A DNA stretch of 64,000 nt from assembly GCF_022682305.1 (NCBI RefSeq), contig NZ_CP093528.1:378501-442500 (forward strand), in the 5' to 3' direction. The notes beneath the pieces are model-generated. The model was not told where the DNA came from and did not search any database. It was given only the letters and a program-made list of their open reading frames with translations. Made by a program: the position numbers and the translations under genes. Position 1 is the stretch's first letter; the number at the start of each line of letters is the position of its first letter. This stretch comes from Shinella zoogloeoides (GTDB lineage Bacteria; Pseudomonadota; Alphaproteobacteria; Rhizobiales; Rhizobiaceae). Positions 49,083-56,374 of this stretch are shown here, in pieces.

Positions 49083-49125
49083 TTGTAGTGCGATGATCCC
49101 CGCATAACCACGGAGGACTCCCCCA

Positions 49126-50622
49126 ATGTACCAGATCGGCCATTTCATTCACGGCAAGCAGGTTCCCGGCTCCAGCGGCCGCACCGCGAATGTCTACAAC
49201 CCGGCGACGGGCGAAGTTCAGGCGCAGGTCGCGCTCGCCAACGATGCCGATCTGCAGGCTGCCATCGACAGCGCCAAGTCTGCCCAGCCGAAGTGGGCCG
49301 CCACCAACCCGCAGCGCCGCGCCCGCGTCTTCATGAAGTTCGTCGAGCTTCTGAACAAGCACATGGACGAACTCGCCGTGCTGGTCTCGCGTGAACACGG
49401 CAAGACGGTGGAAGACTCCAAGGGTGACGTCATCCGTGGCCTCGAAGTCTGCGAATTCGTCATCGGCATCCCGCATCTCTCCAAGAGCGAGTTCACCGAA
49501 GGTGCCGGCCCGGGCATCGACATGTACTCGATCCGCCAGCCGGTCGGCATCGGCGCGGGCATCACGCCGTTCAACTTCCCGGGCATGATTCCGATGTGGA
49601 TGTTCGCCCCGGCCATCGCCTGCGGCAACGCCTTCATCCTCAAGCCTTCCGAGCGCGATCCGTCGCTCCCGATCCGCCTTGCCGAACTGATGATCGAGGC
49701 CGGTCTGCCGGCGGGCATCCTCAACGTCGTCAACGGCGACAAGGGTGCCGTCGACGGCATCCTGGCGCATCCGGATGTCGCCGCCGTTTCCTTCGTCGGC
49801 TCCACGCCGATCGCCCGCTACGTCTATGGCACGGCCGCCGCCAACGGCAAGCGCGCCCAGTGCTTCGGCGGCGCCAAGAACCACATGATCATCATGCCCG
49901 ACGCCGACCTCGACCAGGCCTGCAATGCCCTGATGGGTGCCGGCTACGGCTCGGCCGGCGAGCGCTGCATGGCGATCTCCGTCGCTGTTCCGGTTGGCGA
50001 AGAGACGGCGAACCGCCTGATCGAAAAGCTGACGCCGATGATCGAGAGCCTGCGCATCGGCCCGTACACGGACGAGAAGGCCGACATGGGCCCGGTTGTC
50101 ACCAAGGAAGCCCAGGCCCGCATCCTCAGCCTCATCGACAAGGGCGTGGAAGAAGGCGCGAACCTCGTCGTCGACGGCCGCGGCTTCAAGCTGCAGGGCT
50201 ATGAGGATGGCTACTTCGTCGGTGGCTGCCTGTTCGACAACGTCACGCCGGACATGGATATCTACAAGACCGAGATCTTCGGCCCGGTCCTCTCCGTCGT
50301 TCGCGCCAAGAACTACGAGGAAGCCCTCGACCTGCCGATGAAGCACGAATACGGCAACGGCGTCGCGATCTTCACCCGTGACGGCGACGCGGCCCGCGAC
50401 TTCGCCAGCCGCATCAACATCGGCATGGTCGGCGTCAACGTTCCGATCCCGGTTCCGCTCGCCTATCACTCCTTCGGCGGCTGGAAGGCCTCGGCCTTCG
50501 GCGACCTCAACCAGCACGGCATCGACTCCATCAAGTTCTGGACCCGCACCAAGACCGTGACGAGCCGTTGGCCGTCCGGCATCAAGGATGGCGCGGAGTT
50601 CTCCATCCCGACGATGAAGTGA
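49126..50622 (+). CDS. mmsA: Methylmalonate-semialdehyde dehydrogenase (CoA-acylating) MmsA/IolA
   Basis: The enzyme converts methylmalonate semialdehyde or malonate semialdehyde plus CoA to propionyl-CoA or acetyl-CoA, in valine and myo-inositol breakdown. The 498 residues are normal for this aldehyde dehydrogenase family. The active-site cysteine is in YGSAGERCMAIS near residue 283, and ITPFNFPGMIPMWMFAPA is the CoA-acylating family stretch. A LysR regulator is divergent. In S. meliloti the gene in this place is called iolA, as I recall. A strong terminator follows. Confidence 0.94.
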   Translation: MYQIGHFIHGKQVPGSSGRTANVYNPATGEVQAQVALANDADLQAAIDSAKSAQPKWAATNPQRRARVFMKFVELLNKHMDELAVLVSREHGKTVEDSKGDVIRGLEVCEFVIGIPHLSKSEFTEGAGPGIDMYSIRQPVGIGAGITPFNFPGMIPMWMFAPAIACGNAFILKPSERDPSLPIRLAELMIEAGLPAGILNVVNGDKGAVDGILAHPDVAAVSFVGSTPIARYVYGTAAANGKRAQCFGGAKNHMIIMPDADLDQACNALMGAGYGSAGERCMAISVAVPVGEETANRLIEKLTPMIESLRIGPYTDEKADMGPVVTKEAQARILSLIDKGVEEGANLVVDGRGFKLQGYEDGYFVGGCLFDNVTPDMDIYKTEIFGPVLSVVRAKNYEEALDLPMKHEYGNGVAIFTRDGDAARDFASRINIGMVGVNVPIPVPLAYHSFGGWKASAFGDLNQHGIDSIKFWTRTKTVTSRWPSGIKDGAEFSIPTMK

Positions 50623-50641
50623 TCCATTTGGATTGATTGTG

Positions 50642-50670
50642 AAAAGGGCTTCCTCACGGAAGCCCTTTTT
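50642..50670 (+). terminator. Rho-independent terminator of mmsA/iolA
   Basis: A perfect 12-bp stem AAAAGGGCTTCC / GGAAGCCCTTTT with a 4-base loop, followed by T, lies 19 bp after the mmsA stop. Confidence 0.85.
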
Positions 50671-50754
50671 GCATTGCGGTTTTTTGTGCCGTGCGAAGAA
50701 TAGGTCGCAGGCGCGGCCCGTTACCCCCGTGTTCAAGTTTTGAAGGGGGCAGAC

Positions 50755-51846
50755 ATGTCATTGGAAGGATCGCCGCAACCCGCAGGACAGGCGGGTGGCT
50801 TCCACCGTATCGAGTTTACCGGCAAGGCATCGGAATATTTCGGCATCTGGATCGTCAACGTGCTGCTGACGATCGTCACGCTCGGCATCTATTCGGCCTG
50901 GGCGAAGGTGCGCCGCAACCGGTATTTCTACGGCAATACCGTGCTGCTCGGCCGGTCCTTCGAGTATCATGCGCGAGGATTGCAGATCCTCATCGGCCGC
51001 CTCATCGTTCTCGTCGCTTTCGTCGTGCTCAACGTCGTCGCGGCGGTCGTGCCGGTGCTGGCGCTGCTGCCGACCATCGCCATCCTCATCGCCCTGCCGT
51101 GGCTGGTGGCAAAGGGCCTGCGCTTCAGCGCCCGCGTGACGAGCTATCGCAATGTGCGCTTCGATTTCGTCGGCGGCCCGGGCGGTGCCTTCAAGGCCTT
51201 CATCCTCGGCGGCCTGCTTTCCGTCGTCACGCTCGGCATCCTGACGCCGCTCGCCAGCCGCTGGGCGGCGCGCTATCTCGGTCAGAACCTGCGCTATGGC
51301 GGCAGGACATTCGAGACCGATCCCAGGCTCGGGGCGCTCTATAAATCCTGGCTCGTTTCCTTCCTCATCGCGCTCGTCGGCCTCGGCGTCATCGCGCTTC
51401 TCGTCATGGCCAACTTCTCGCGCATCGTGCCGATGATCGAGACGCCCGGTTCGCTGACGCCCGAGGAGCAGATCCCGCTGATCGCCAGCATGGTCATCGG
51501 CTACATCGTTATCTTCGCGACCTTCGGCATTGCCGGCCTGTTCTACCGGGCGGGCGTACGCAACGCCACCTGGTCCACGACGCTCTTTGACGGCCGGCAC
51601 CGGCTGCTGAGCGACGTCTCGCGCAGCCGCTACACCTGGATCGCCATTTCCAACGTACTGGTGACGATCTTCACCTTCGGCCTCATGCGGCCCTGGGCTG
51701 CGGTGCGCATGGCCCGCTATACGTGGCAGCATACAGGCGTTACCTTTGCCGGCGACGTCGGCGAGCTGTTCAGCAGGATTGAGGAGCAAGGCTCGGCGGT
51801 CGGCGCGGAATTCATGGACTTCGAAGGGTTCGACTTTGGCTTCTGA
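50755..51846 (+). CDS. DUF898 (YjgN-type) membrane protein
   Basis: A 363-residue protein with about six hydrophobic segments. The repeated block TLGIYSAWAKVRRNRYFYGN / TFGLMRPWAAVRMARYTW is the DUF898 signature. ATG 50755 is preferred: AAGGGGGC precedes it, and the TTG at 50740 overlaps that site. The stop overlaps the start of an M48 protease gene. No biochemical role is known for the family. Confidence 0.85.
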   Translation: MSLEGSPQPAGQAGGFHRIEFTGKASEYFGIWIVNVLLTIVTLGIYSAWAKVRRNRYFYGNTVLLGRSFEYHARGLQILIGRLIVLVAFVVLNVVAAVVPVLALLPTIAILIALPWLVAKGLRFSARVTSYRNVRFDFVGGPGGAFKAFILGGLLSVVTLGILTPLASRWAARYLGQNLRYGGRTFETDPRLGALYKSWLVSFLIALVGLGVIALLVMANFSRIVPMIETPGSLTPEEQIPLIASMVIGYIVIFATFGIAGLFYRAGVRNATWSTTLFDGRHRLLSDVSRSRYTWIAISNVLVTIFTFGLMRPWAAVRMARYTWQHTGVTFAGDVGELFSRIEEQGSAVGAEFMDFEGFDFGF

Positions 51847-52912
51847 CAATGCCGCCATCGCCGGCGGGGAATGGCATCCTCCCGGCTCCAGCCGCTCGGT
51901 GGAAGCCCGGCTCGTGGAGCGGGGCGGAGAAATCGCCGCGGTGCCGGCCGGGGGCGACAAGCCGCTGGCCGGGGCGGGGCTTTCCTGGGTGGAGGTTTCG
52001 GGCCGCGTCGGATCCATCCCCCGCCGGGTGACCTTCCCGGACGGCTCGATCTTCGAGACCTGGGACAATGACGGCATCGATCGCTACCTTGCGGCGCGGG
52101 GCAGGGGCGGCGCCGGCCTCGTGCACTGGCTGGAGCAGTTCCGCCTGCGCCTCGTCGTCATCGTGCTTGTCGCCTTTGCGCTCGGCGGCGCGGTCTATCG
52201 CTGGGGCGTTCCGGCGCTGGTGGAGGTCGCCGTCTGGACGACGCCGCCGATCGTGCCGGAGCTGATGGGGGAGGGCACGCTGCAGGCGCTCGACAAGACG
52301 GCCTTCTCGCCGAGCACGTTGCCCGATGCCCGCCGCAAGGAGATCGCCGACGGCTTTGCGCGGATCGCCGCCTTGTCGCCGCGCGGAGCCGCGGCCTACA
52401 CCCTCAATTTCCGCGATGGCGGCATCATCGGTCCCAATGCCTTCGCCTTGCCGGACGGCTCGCTCGTCGTCACCGACCAGCTCGTCGAGATGGCGGGCGG
52501 CGATACGGAGATGATCATCGGCGTGCTGGCGCACGAGATCGGCCATGTCGAACTGGATCATAGCCTGCGGCAATTCTACCGGGCCGCCGGCATGACCGGC
52601 CTCATCATGCTGATCGCCGGTGACGTCGGCTCGGCAGTCGAGGACGTGCTGGTGCAGGGCGGCGGCCTTCTGGCGCTGTCCTATTCGCGCGAGGCGGAGA
52701 CGGAGGCGGACCGGCGCTCGGTCGAGCTGATGGCCAGGGCCGGCTACGATCCTGCCGCCATCGCCCGGTTCTTCACGCTCATCGAGGAAAAGCTCGGCGA
52801 CACCTCGGATGCCGATATCCTCTCCACCCACCCCGGCACCCCGCAGCGCAAGAAGGATATCGTCGACTACGCCCGGATCGTCTCCGGCCAGTCGGACCCG
52901 GAGCTGCAATAG
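51836..52912 (+). CDS. M48-family membrane-anchored metallopeptidase
   Basis: A 358-residue protein with one membrane segment near residue 106 (LVVIVLVAFALGGAVYRWG) and a zinc-protease domain behind it. The HExxH motif is HEIGH near residue 233 (VLAHEIGHVELDH), and the third ligand is in SREAETEADRRSV near residue 285. The start is uncertain: TTG 51836 overlaps the DUF898 stop and gives the best fit, while the longer open frame from 51746 lies inside the DUF898 gene. M48 proteins degrade damaged membrane or exported proteins. Overlap with DUF898 suggests a joint envelope function. Confidence 0.82.
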   Translation: MASDNAAIAGGEWHPPGSSRSVEARLVERGGEIAAVPAGGDKPLAGAGLSWVEVSGRVGSIPRRVTFPDGSIFETWDNDGIDRYLAARGRGGAGLVHWLEQFRLRLVVIVLVAFALGGAVYRWGVPALVEVAVWTTPPIVPELMGEGTLQALDKTAFSPSTLPDARRKEIADGFARIAALSPRGAAAYTLNFRDGGIIGPNAFALPDGSLVVTDQLVEMAGGDTEMIIGVLAHEIGHVELDHSLRQFYRAAGMTGLIMLIAGDVGSAVEDVLVQGGGLLALSYSREAETEADRRSVELMARAGYDPAAIARFFTLIEEKLGDTSDADILSTHPGTPQRKKDIVDYARIVSGQSDPELQ

Positions 52913-52918
52913 AAACGA

Positions 52919-52943
52919 AAACGGCGGCCGAGGGCCGCCGTTT
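52919..52943. terminator. Bidirectional terminator between M48 protease and fbpA
   Basis: An 11-bp perfect stem AAACGGCGGCC / GGCCGCCGTTT with a 3-base loop lies between the two convergent genes. Confidence 0.75.
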
Positions 52944-52969
52944 CCTGTCTCGTCCCGAAAAGCCGGGGC

Positions 52970-54013
52970 TTACTGCGCGGGGCCGTCGTTGTAGCCGACC
53001 TTGTCGACCAGCTCGGAAGCCTTCTTGCGGTTGGCGGCGATATCGACCAGCGGCAGCGGATCCGGCTTCAGCGTGCCGAAGGACTTCACGACTTCGGACG
53101 GCTCGGCGCCAGGCAGGACCGGGTACTCGTAGACCTGCTCGGCATAGATCTTCTGCGCGGTGCCTTCCGACAGGAATTCCATCAGCTTCAGCGCGTTTTC
53201 CTTGTTCGGGGCGTTTTTGGCGAGCGCCATGCCGGAAACGTTGACATGCGAGCCGCGGTCGTTGGTGTTCGGGAAGAGCACCTTGATGGCCGCCGCCCAT
53301 TCCTTCTGCTCGGGCTCCTTCTCGTTGGTCATCATGAGACCGACATAGTAGGAATTGCCGAGCGCCAGGTCGCATTCGCCGGCGAGGATCGCCTTGGCCT
53401 GGTCGCGGTCGCCGCCGTCGGGCTTGCGGGCGAGGTTGTTCTTCAGGCCCGTCAGCCACTTCTCGGCCTCGGCTTCGCCGTGGTGGGCGATCATCGAGGC
53501 GATCAGGCCAATATTGTAGGAGTGCTGGCCGTCACGGGTGCAGATCTTGCCCTTCCACTTCGGGTCAGCAAGCTCCTCATAGGTGATCTCGTTCTGCGCG
53601 ACGCGGTCTTTCGAGGCATAGACGACGCGCGAGCGGGTGGTGAGGCCGAACCAGTCGCCATCGGGATCGCGGTAGGCGGCCGGGATGTCCTTGTTGATGA
53701 CGTCGCTCTTGACCTGCTGCGTGACGCCGCCTTCCTTGGCTTCCGTCAGGCGGGCGATGTCGACCGTCAGGATGACGTCGGCCGGCGAGTTCGCGCCTTC
53801 CGCCTGGATGCGCTCGACGAGGCCCTTGTCGAGGAAGAGCACATTGGTGGTGATGCCGGTTTCCTTGGTGAATTCATCGAGCAGCGGCTTGATCAGGTCC
53901 GGCTGGCGATAGGAGTAGATGTTGACTTCGCCGTCCGCATGCGCGGGGGCGGCCAGGGCAAGGCCGGCGGTCGAAAGGGCAAGGGCGGCGAGGGAAGTCT
54001 GGAGCAGTCGCAT
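52970..54013 (-). CDS. fbpA: Fe3+ ABC transporter periplasmic binding protein FbpA
   Basis: FbpA/AfuA-type proteins bind ferric iron in the periplasm. The 347-residue protein has a Sec signal (MRLLQTSLAALALSTAGLAL, cleavage near AHADG) and begins EVNIYSYRQPDLI. The paired tyrosines in LALGNSYYVGLMM near residue 215 are typical iron ligands. It is divergent from the iron regulator RirA. No permease or ATPase adjoins it; a two-domain permease of the right type is at 40715-42400. Iron control is likely given the shared promoter region. Confidence 0.88.
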   Translation of the reverse strand: MRLLQTSLAALALSTAGLALAAPAHADGEVNIYSYRQPDLIKPLLDEFTKETGITTNVLFLDKGLVERIQAEGANSPADVILTVDIARLTEAKEGGVTQQVKSDVINKDIPAAYRDPDGDWFGLTTRSRVVYASKDRVAQNEITYEELADPKWKGKICTRDGQHSYNIGLIASMIAHHGEAEAEKWLTGLKNNLARKPDGGDRDQAKAILAGECDLALGNSYYVGLMMTNEKEPEQKEWAAAIKVLFPNTNDRGSHVNVSGMALAKNAPNKENALKLMEFLSEGTAQKIYAEQVYEYPVLPGAEPSEVVKSFGTLKPDPLPLVDIAANRKKASELVDKVGYNDGPAQ

Positions 54014-54045
54014 CGGGTCCTCCTGGGGGGAATTTATTCTTTACT

Positions 54046-54063
54046 GCTAAAGTCTTCTTTAGC
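54046..54063. promoter_or_regulatory. Dyad 1 in fbpA-rirA region
   Basis: GCTAAAG-TCTT-CTTTAGC is a perfect 7-4-7 inverted repeat, 33 bp upstream of the fbpA start. It is a candidate iron-responsive operator for fbpA. Confidence 0.55.
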
Positions 54064-54085
54064 GCCTTGCCCCCCGCAGTCAATC

Positions 54086-54101
54086 ATGCGACCACTCGCA
54101 T
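54086..54101. promoter_or_regulatory. Dyad 2 in fbpA-rirA region
   Basis: ATGCGA-CCAC-TCGCAT is a perfect 6-4-6 inverted repeat between dyads 1 and 3. No regulator can be assigned. Confidence 0.4.
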
Positions 54102-54124
54102 AACATGAATGTGATTTTCCGCTT

Positions 54125-54160
54125 TTTGGAATTGTTCTAAACCGCGATCTGCCCTATATG
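54125..54160 (+). promoter_or_regulatory. rirA promoter with ICE-like dyad
   Basis: TTTGGAA-TTG-TTCTAAA (54125-54141) is a 7-3-7 dyad with one mismatch. It resembles the Irr-binding ICE box of rhizobia. A promoter reading TTGTTC (54132-54137), a 17-bp spacer and TATATG (54155-54160) overlaps it, so binding would be expected to repress rirA. Irr control of rirA is known in Agrobacterium; here it is inferred. Confidence 0.55.
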
Positions 54161-54194
54161 TGATGTCACTTCAAAACCGGATTCGGAGTTTCCC

Positions 54195-54656
54195 ATGCGT
54201 CTGACGAAGCAAACCAACTATGCCGTGCGCATGTTGATGTACTGCGCGGCGAACGGGGAGAAGCTCAGCCGCATTCCGGAAATCGCGCGGGCCTACGGCG
54301 TTTCGGAACTGTTCCTGTTCAAGATTCTCCAGCCGCTCACCAGGGCCGGGATCATCGAGACCGTACGCGGCCGCAACGGCGGCGTGCGCCTGCCCAGGTC
54401 GGCGACGGAGATCACGCTGTTCGACGTGGTGCGGGTGACGGAAGATTCCTTCGCGATGGCGGAATGTTTCGAGGCGGGCGAGATTGAATGCCCGCTCGTC
54501 GATAGCTGTGGTTTGAACGCCGCGCTGCGCAAGGCGCTGAACGCCTTCTTCGAGGTGTTGCAGCAATATACGATCGACGATCTCGTCAAGGCGCGTCCGC
54601 AGATCGGCATGCTGCTTGGCCTGGAAAACGCCGTGGCCCGCCAGCCGGCGGCTTGA
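54195..54656 (+). CDS. rirA: Iron-responsive Rrf2-family regulator RirA
   Basis: RirA represses iron-uptake genes in rhizobia when iron is sufficient, using an Fe-S cluster. The 153-residue protein shows the Rrf2 winged helix-turn-helix (RLTKQTNYAVRMLMYCA, then VSELFLFKILQPLTRAGII and the wing RGRNGGVRL). The three cluster ligands are Cys91, Cys99 and Cys105. It is divergent from fbpA, a typical iron gene. The ATG at 54195 is the only reasonable start. Confidence 0.95.
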   Translation: MRLTKQTNYAVRMLMYCAANGEKLSRIPEIARAYGVSELFLFKILQPLTRAGIIETVRGRNGGVRLPRSATEITLFDVVRVTEDSFAMAECFEAGEIECPLVDSCGLNAALRKALNAFFEVLQQYTIDDLVKARPQIGMLLGLENAVARQPAA

Positions 54657-54721
54657 CGCCGGCTTTTCCCTTGGTGATGGCGGCTTGACGCCAGCTTTTT
54701 CCTGGAATGACGCCGGCTGCC

Positions 54722-55129
54722 TCAGATGCCGGCGCCGACGTCGCGCCCGACATATTCCCGCAGGATGAATTCGATGGCCGTCGGGTCCAGTTCCGCCTTG
54801 TCGATGCGGAAGTCGACGCCGTAATCGTCGATCTTCTGGAAATAGGCGTCGCTGATCGACGAGGAGATCACGCCGATCGGCCCGATATAGCCGGCACGGC
54901 GCAGCTCCGGCACGGTTTCCCGGAAATCCGCCTGCGGCTGGAGCCGGTTATCCATCAGGATCATGTCGAGCGGCGGGCCGGACGCGCGGATGAAGCCGAG
55001 CGCGTCGTCCACGGTCTCCACATAATGAAGCGTGATCGCATAGCTTGCGACCTTGCGCATCAGTGCGCCGAGGATGATGTTTTCGGTGGGGTCGTCGTCG
55101 ACGAGCAGGATATGCACTGTTGCTGTCAT
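54722..55129 (-). CDS. Single-domain response regulator
   Basis: A 135-residue receiver domain without an output domain. The acidic pocket is LLVDDDPTEN (residues 11-13), the phospho-acceptor is Asp60 in MILMDNRLQ, and the conserved Ser/Thr and Lys are in ISSSISD and RIDKAELD. Single receivers act as phosphate shuttles or bind partners directly. No kinase gene adjoins it. A LuxR-type regulator gene lies behind it on the same strand. Confidence 0.85.
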   Translation of the reverse strand: MTATVHILLVDDDPTENIILGALMRKVASYAITLHYVETVDDALGFIRASGPPLDMILMDNRLQPQADFRETVPELRRAGYIGPIGVISSSISDAYFQKIDDYGVDFRIDKAELDPTAIEFILREYVGRDVGAGI

Positions 55130-55257
55130 GGTAGCCGGTAAACCTGCTGTATCGGAGAGGCGTCAGCCTCGAAAGCCGCGCTTACTGTCATCCAGCCCGC
55201 GCCTGTTAACAAGTCCCTAACTCTACCTATCCGCAACGCACGGACCTGTTTTGCGCG

Positions 55258-55977
55258 TTACTGGATGATCTGCTCGCGTATGGCCTTGGCGACCATCTGC
55301 GTGCGGTTGACCACGTCGAGTTTCTTGAGGATCGTCGCCGTATGCGAGTTCACGGTATGCTCGGATACGGAAACGATGAGCGCGATCTCGCTCGCCGTCT
55401 TGCCGTAGGAGATCCAGCGCAGGATTTCCGTTTCGCGCGGCGTCAGCCCCATGCCCGCCTTGTTGGCGGGGACCTGGCGGTGGAAATAGTCGAAGGCGCA
55501 ATTGGCCTCGTAGCAGACCTTGAAATGCTCGGTGCTACCGATATCCGTGCCGTCGCCGAGGAAGAGCACGATATAGCGCGTGCCGTTGACCGCGTGCACC
55601 GGAACGGCGAGCGCCATGTCGAAGCCGACCTGCTCGAGAAAGTCGGCGCCTTGCGCCGCGCCGTTCTGCAGGCGGTCGCCGGTGCGCCAGACGGTGGAGA
55701 TCGTCGATCGGTAGAAGCTCTTGAAGAGGGCGCTGTCGTTGAGGCGATGGCGCTTGTCGTAGGTTTCGGCGAGGCCCGCCGGCAGGTCGTGCAGCATCAG
55801 GCGGCCGGCAAGCGTGCTCGGCTCGTGCTCGTTCGCCAGTTGAAGCACGCCGAAATGCTCGAAGCCGTAGCGTAGCGCCATCGTGTGGAAGATACGGAAG
55901 AAATCGACGCGATTGAGGGCTTTCTCAAGATCGCCTTCGAAACCGTATCTTCGGAAATGTCCGTTCAGTGTAGTCAC
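55258..55977 (-). CDS. LuxR-family regulator with autoinducer-binding domain (solo)
   Basis: A 239-residue regulator with an N-terminal autoinducer-binding domain (residues ~20-160) and a C-terminal LuxR/GerE helix-turn-helix (GLTPRETEILRWISYGKTAS, then HTVNSHTATILKKLDV). GTG 55977 follows GGGGG and is preferred over the longer frame from 56037. No luxI synthase is in the window. In the ligand pocket the segment LPAGLAETYDKRHRLNDSAL keeps Tyr and Asp, but Leu replaces the usual Trp and Ser the usual Pro. It may therefore sense something other than a classical acyl-homoserine lactone. Confidence 0.85.
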   Translation of the reverse strand: MTTLNGHFRRYGFEGDLEKALNRVDFFRIFHTMALRYGFEHFGVLQLANEHEPSTLAGRLMLHDLPAGLAETYDKRHRLNDSALFKSFYRSTISTVWRTGDRLQNGAAQGADFLEQVGFDMALAVPVHAVNGTRYIVLFLGDGTDIGSTEHFKVCYEANCAFDYFHRQVPANKAGMGLTPRETEILRWISYGKTASEIALIVSVSEHTVNSHTATILKKLDVVNRTQMVAKAIREQIIQ

Positions 55978-56374
55978 GTGGCGCCTACCCCCTAGATTCC
56001 ACGCAATACAATCTAGCGCCGCAATCCAAGGAGGCAAAGGGTTTTACGGGGCAATTTCGCAAGGGTATGGGTGTCTTTCGATGGGCGTATCTGTAACATA
56101 CTGATAAGAAAAGGGAATGTTAAACGCGGTTATCGTTTTTCCACTGTCCCGGCCCAAGGGACGCGGCTGTCTGGCGCGCCGGTTTGAAGCAATTTTACCG
56201 GCATTCCCAATGCTGTGGAGAATAGTGTTGCGTGGATTTTTCCGTTTGGACAAATTTGTTCGCGCACTTATTGCAATCCTGCGGCAAATGTCGTTCCATC
56301 CGCGCACGGACGGGGCTGGACACGCGCCCGTGACCGCAAGCAAGAGAAAAAAGCAAACCTGGGAAGCTCACACG
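55978..56374. other. 397-bp divergent intergenic region (luxR-like / dppA)
   Basis: It carries the dyad at 55992 and presumably the dppA promoter. An open frame runs through it into dppA from 56117, but it lacks a ribosome binding site and adds nothing family-like, so it is not taken as coding. No other structure was recognised. Confidence 0.5.
55992..56016. promoter_or_regulatory. Dyad upstream of the LuxR-family gene
   Basis: CTAGATT (55992-55998) and AATCTAG (56010-56016) form a perfect 7-bp inverted repeat with an 11-base spacer, 15 bp upstream of the LuxR-type start. It could be an autoregulatory site. Confidence 0.4.

Noticed and set aside
56117..56374. N-terminal extension of dppA from 56117
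   Set aside because: The ATG at 56375 starts a perfect Sec signal peptide. The extension lacks a ribosome binding site and would bury the signal.
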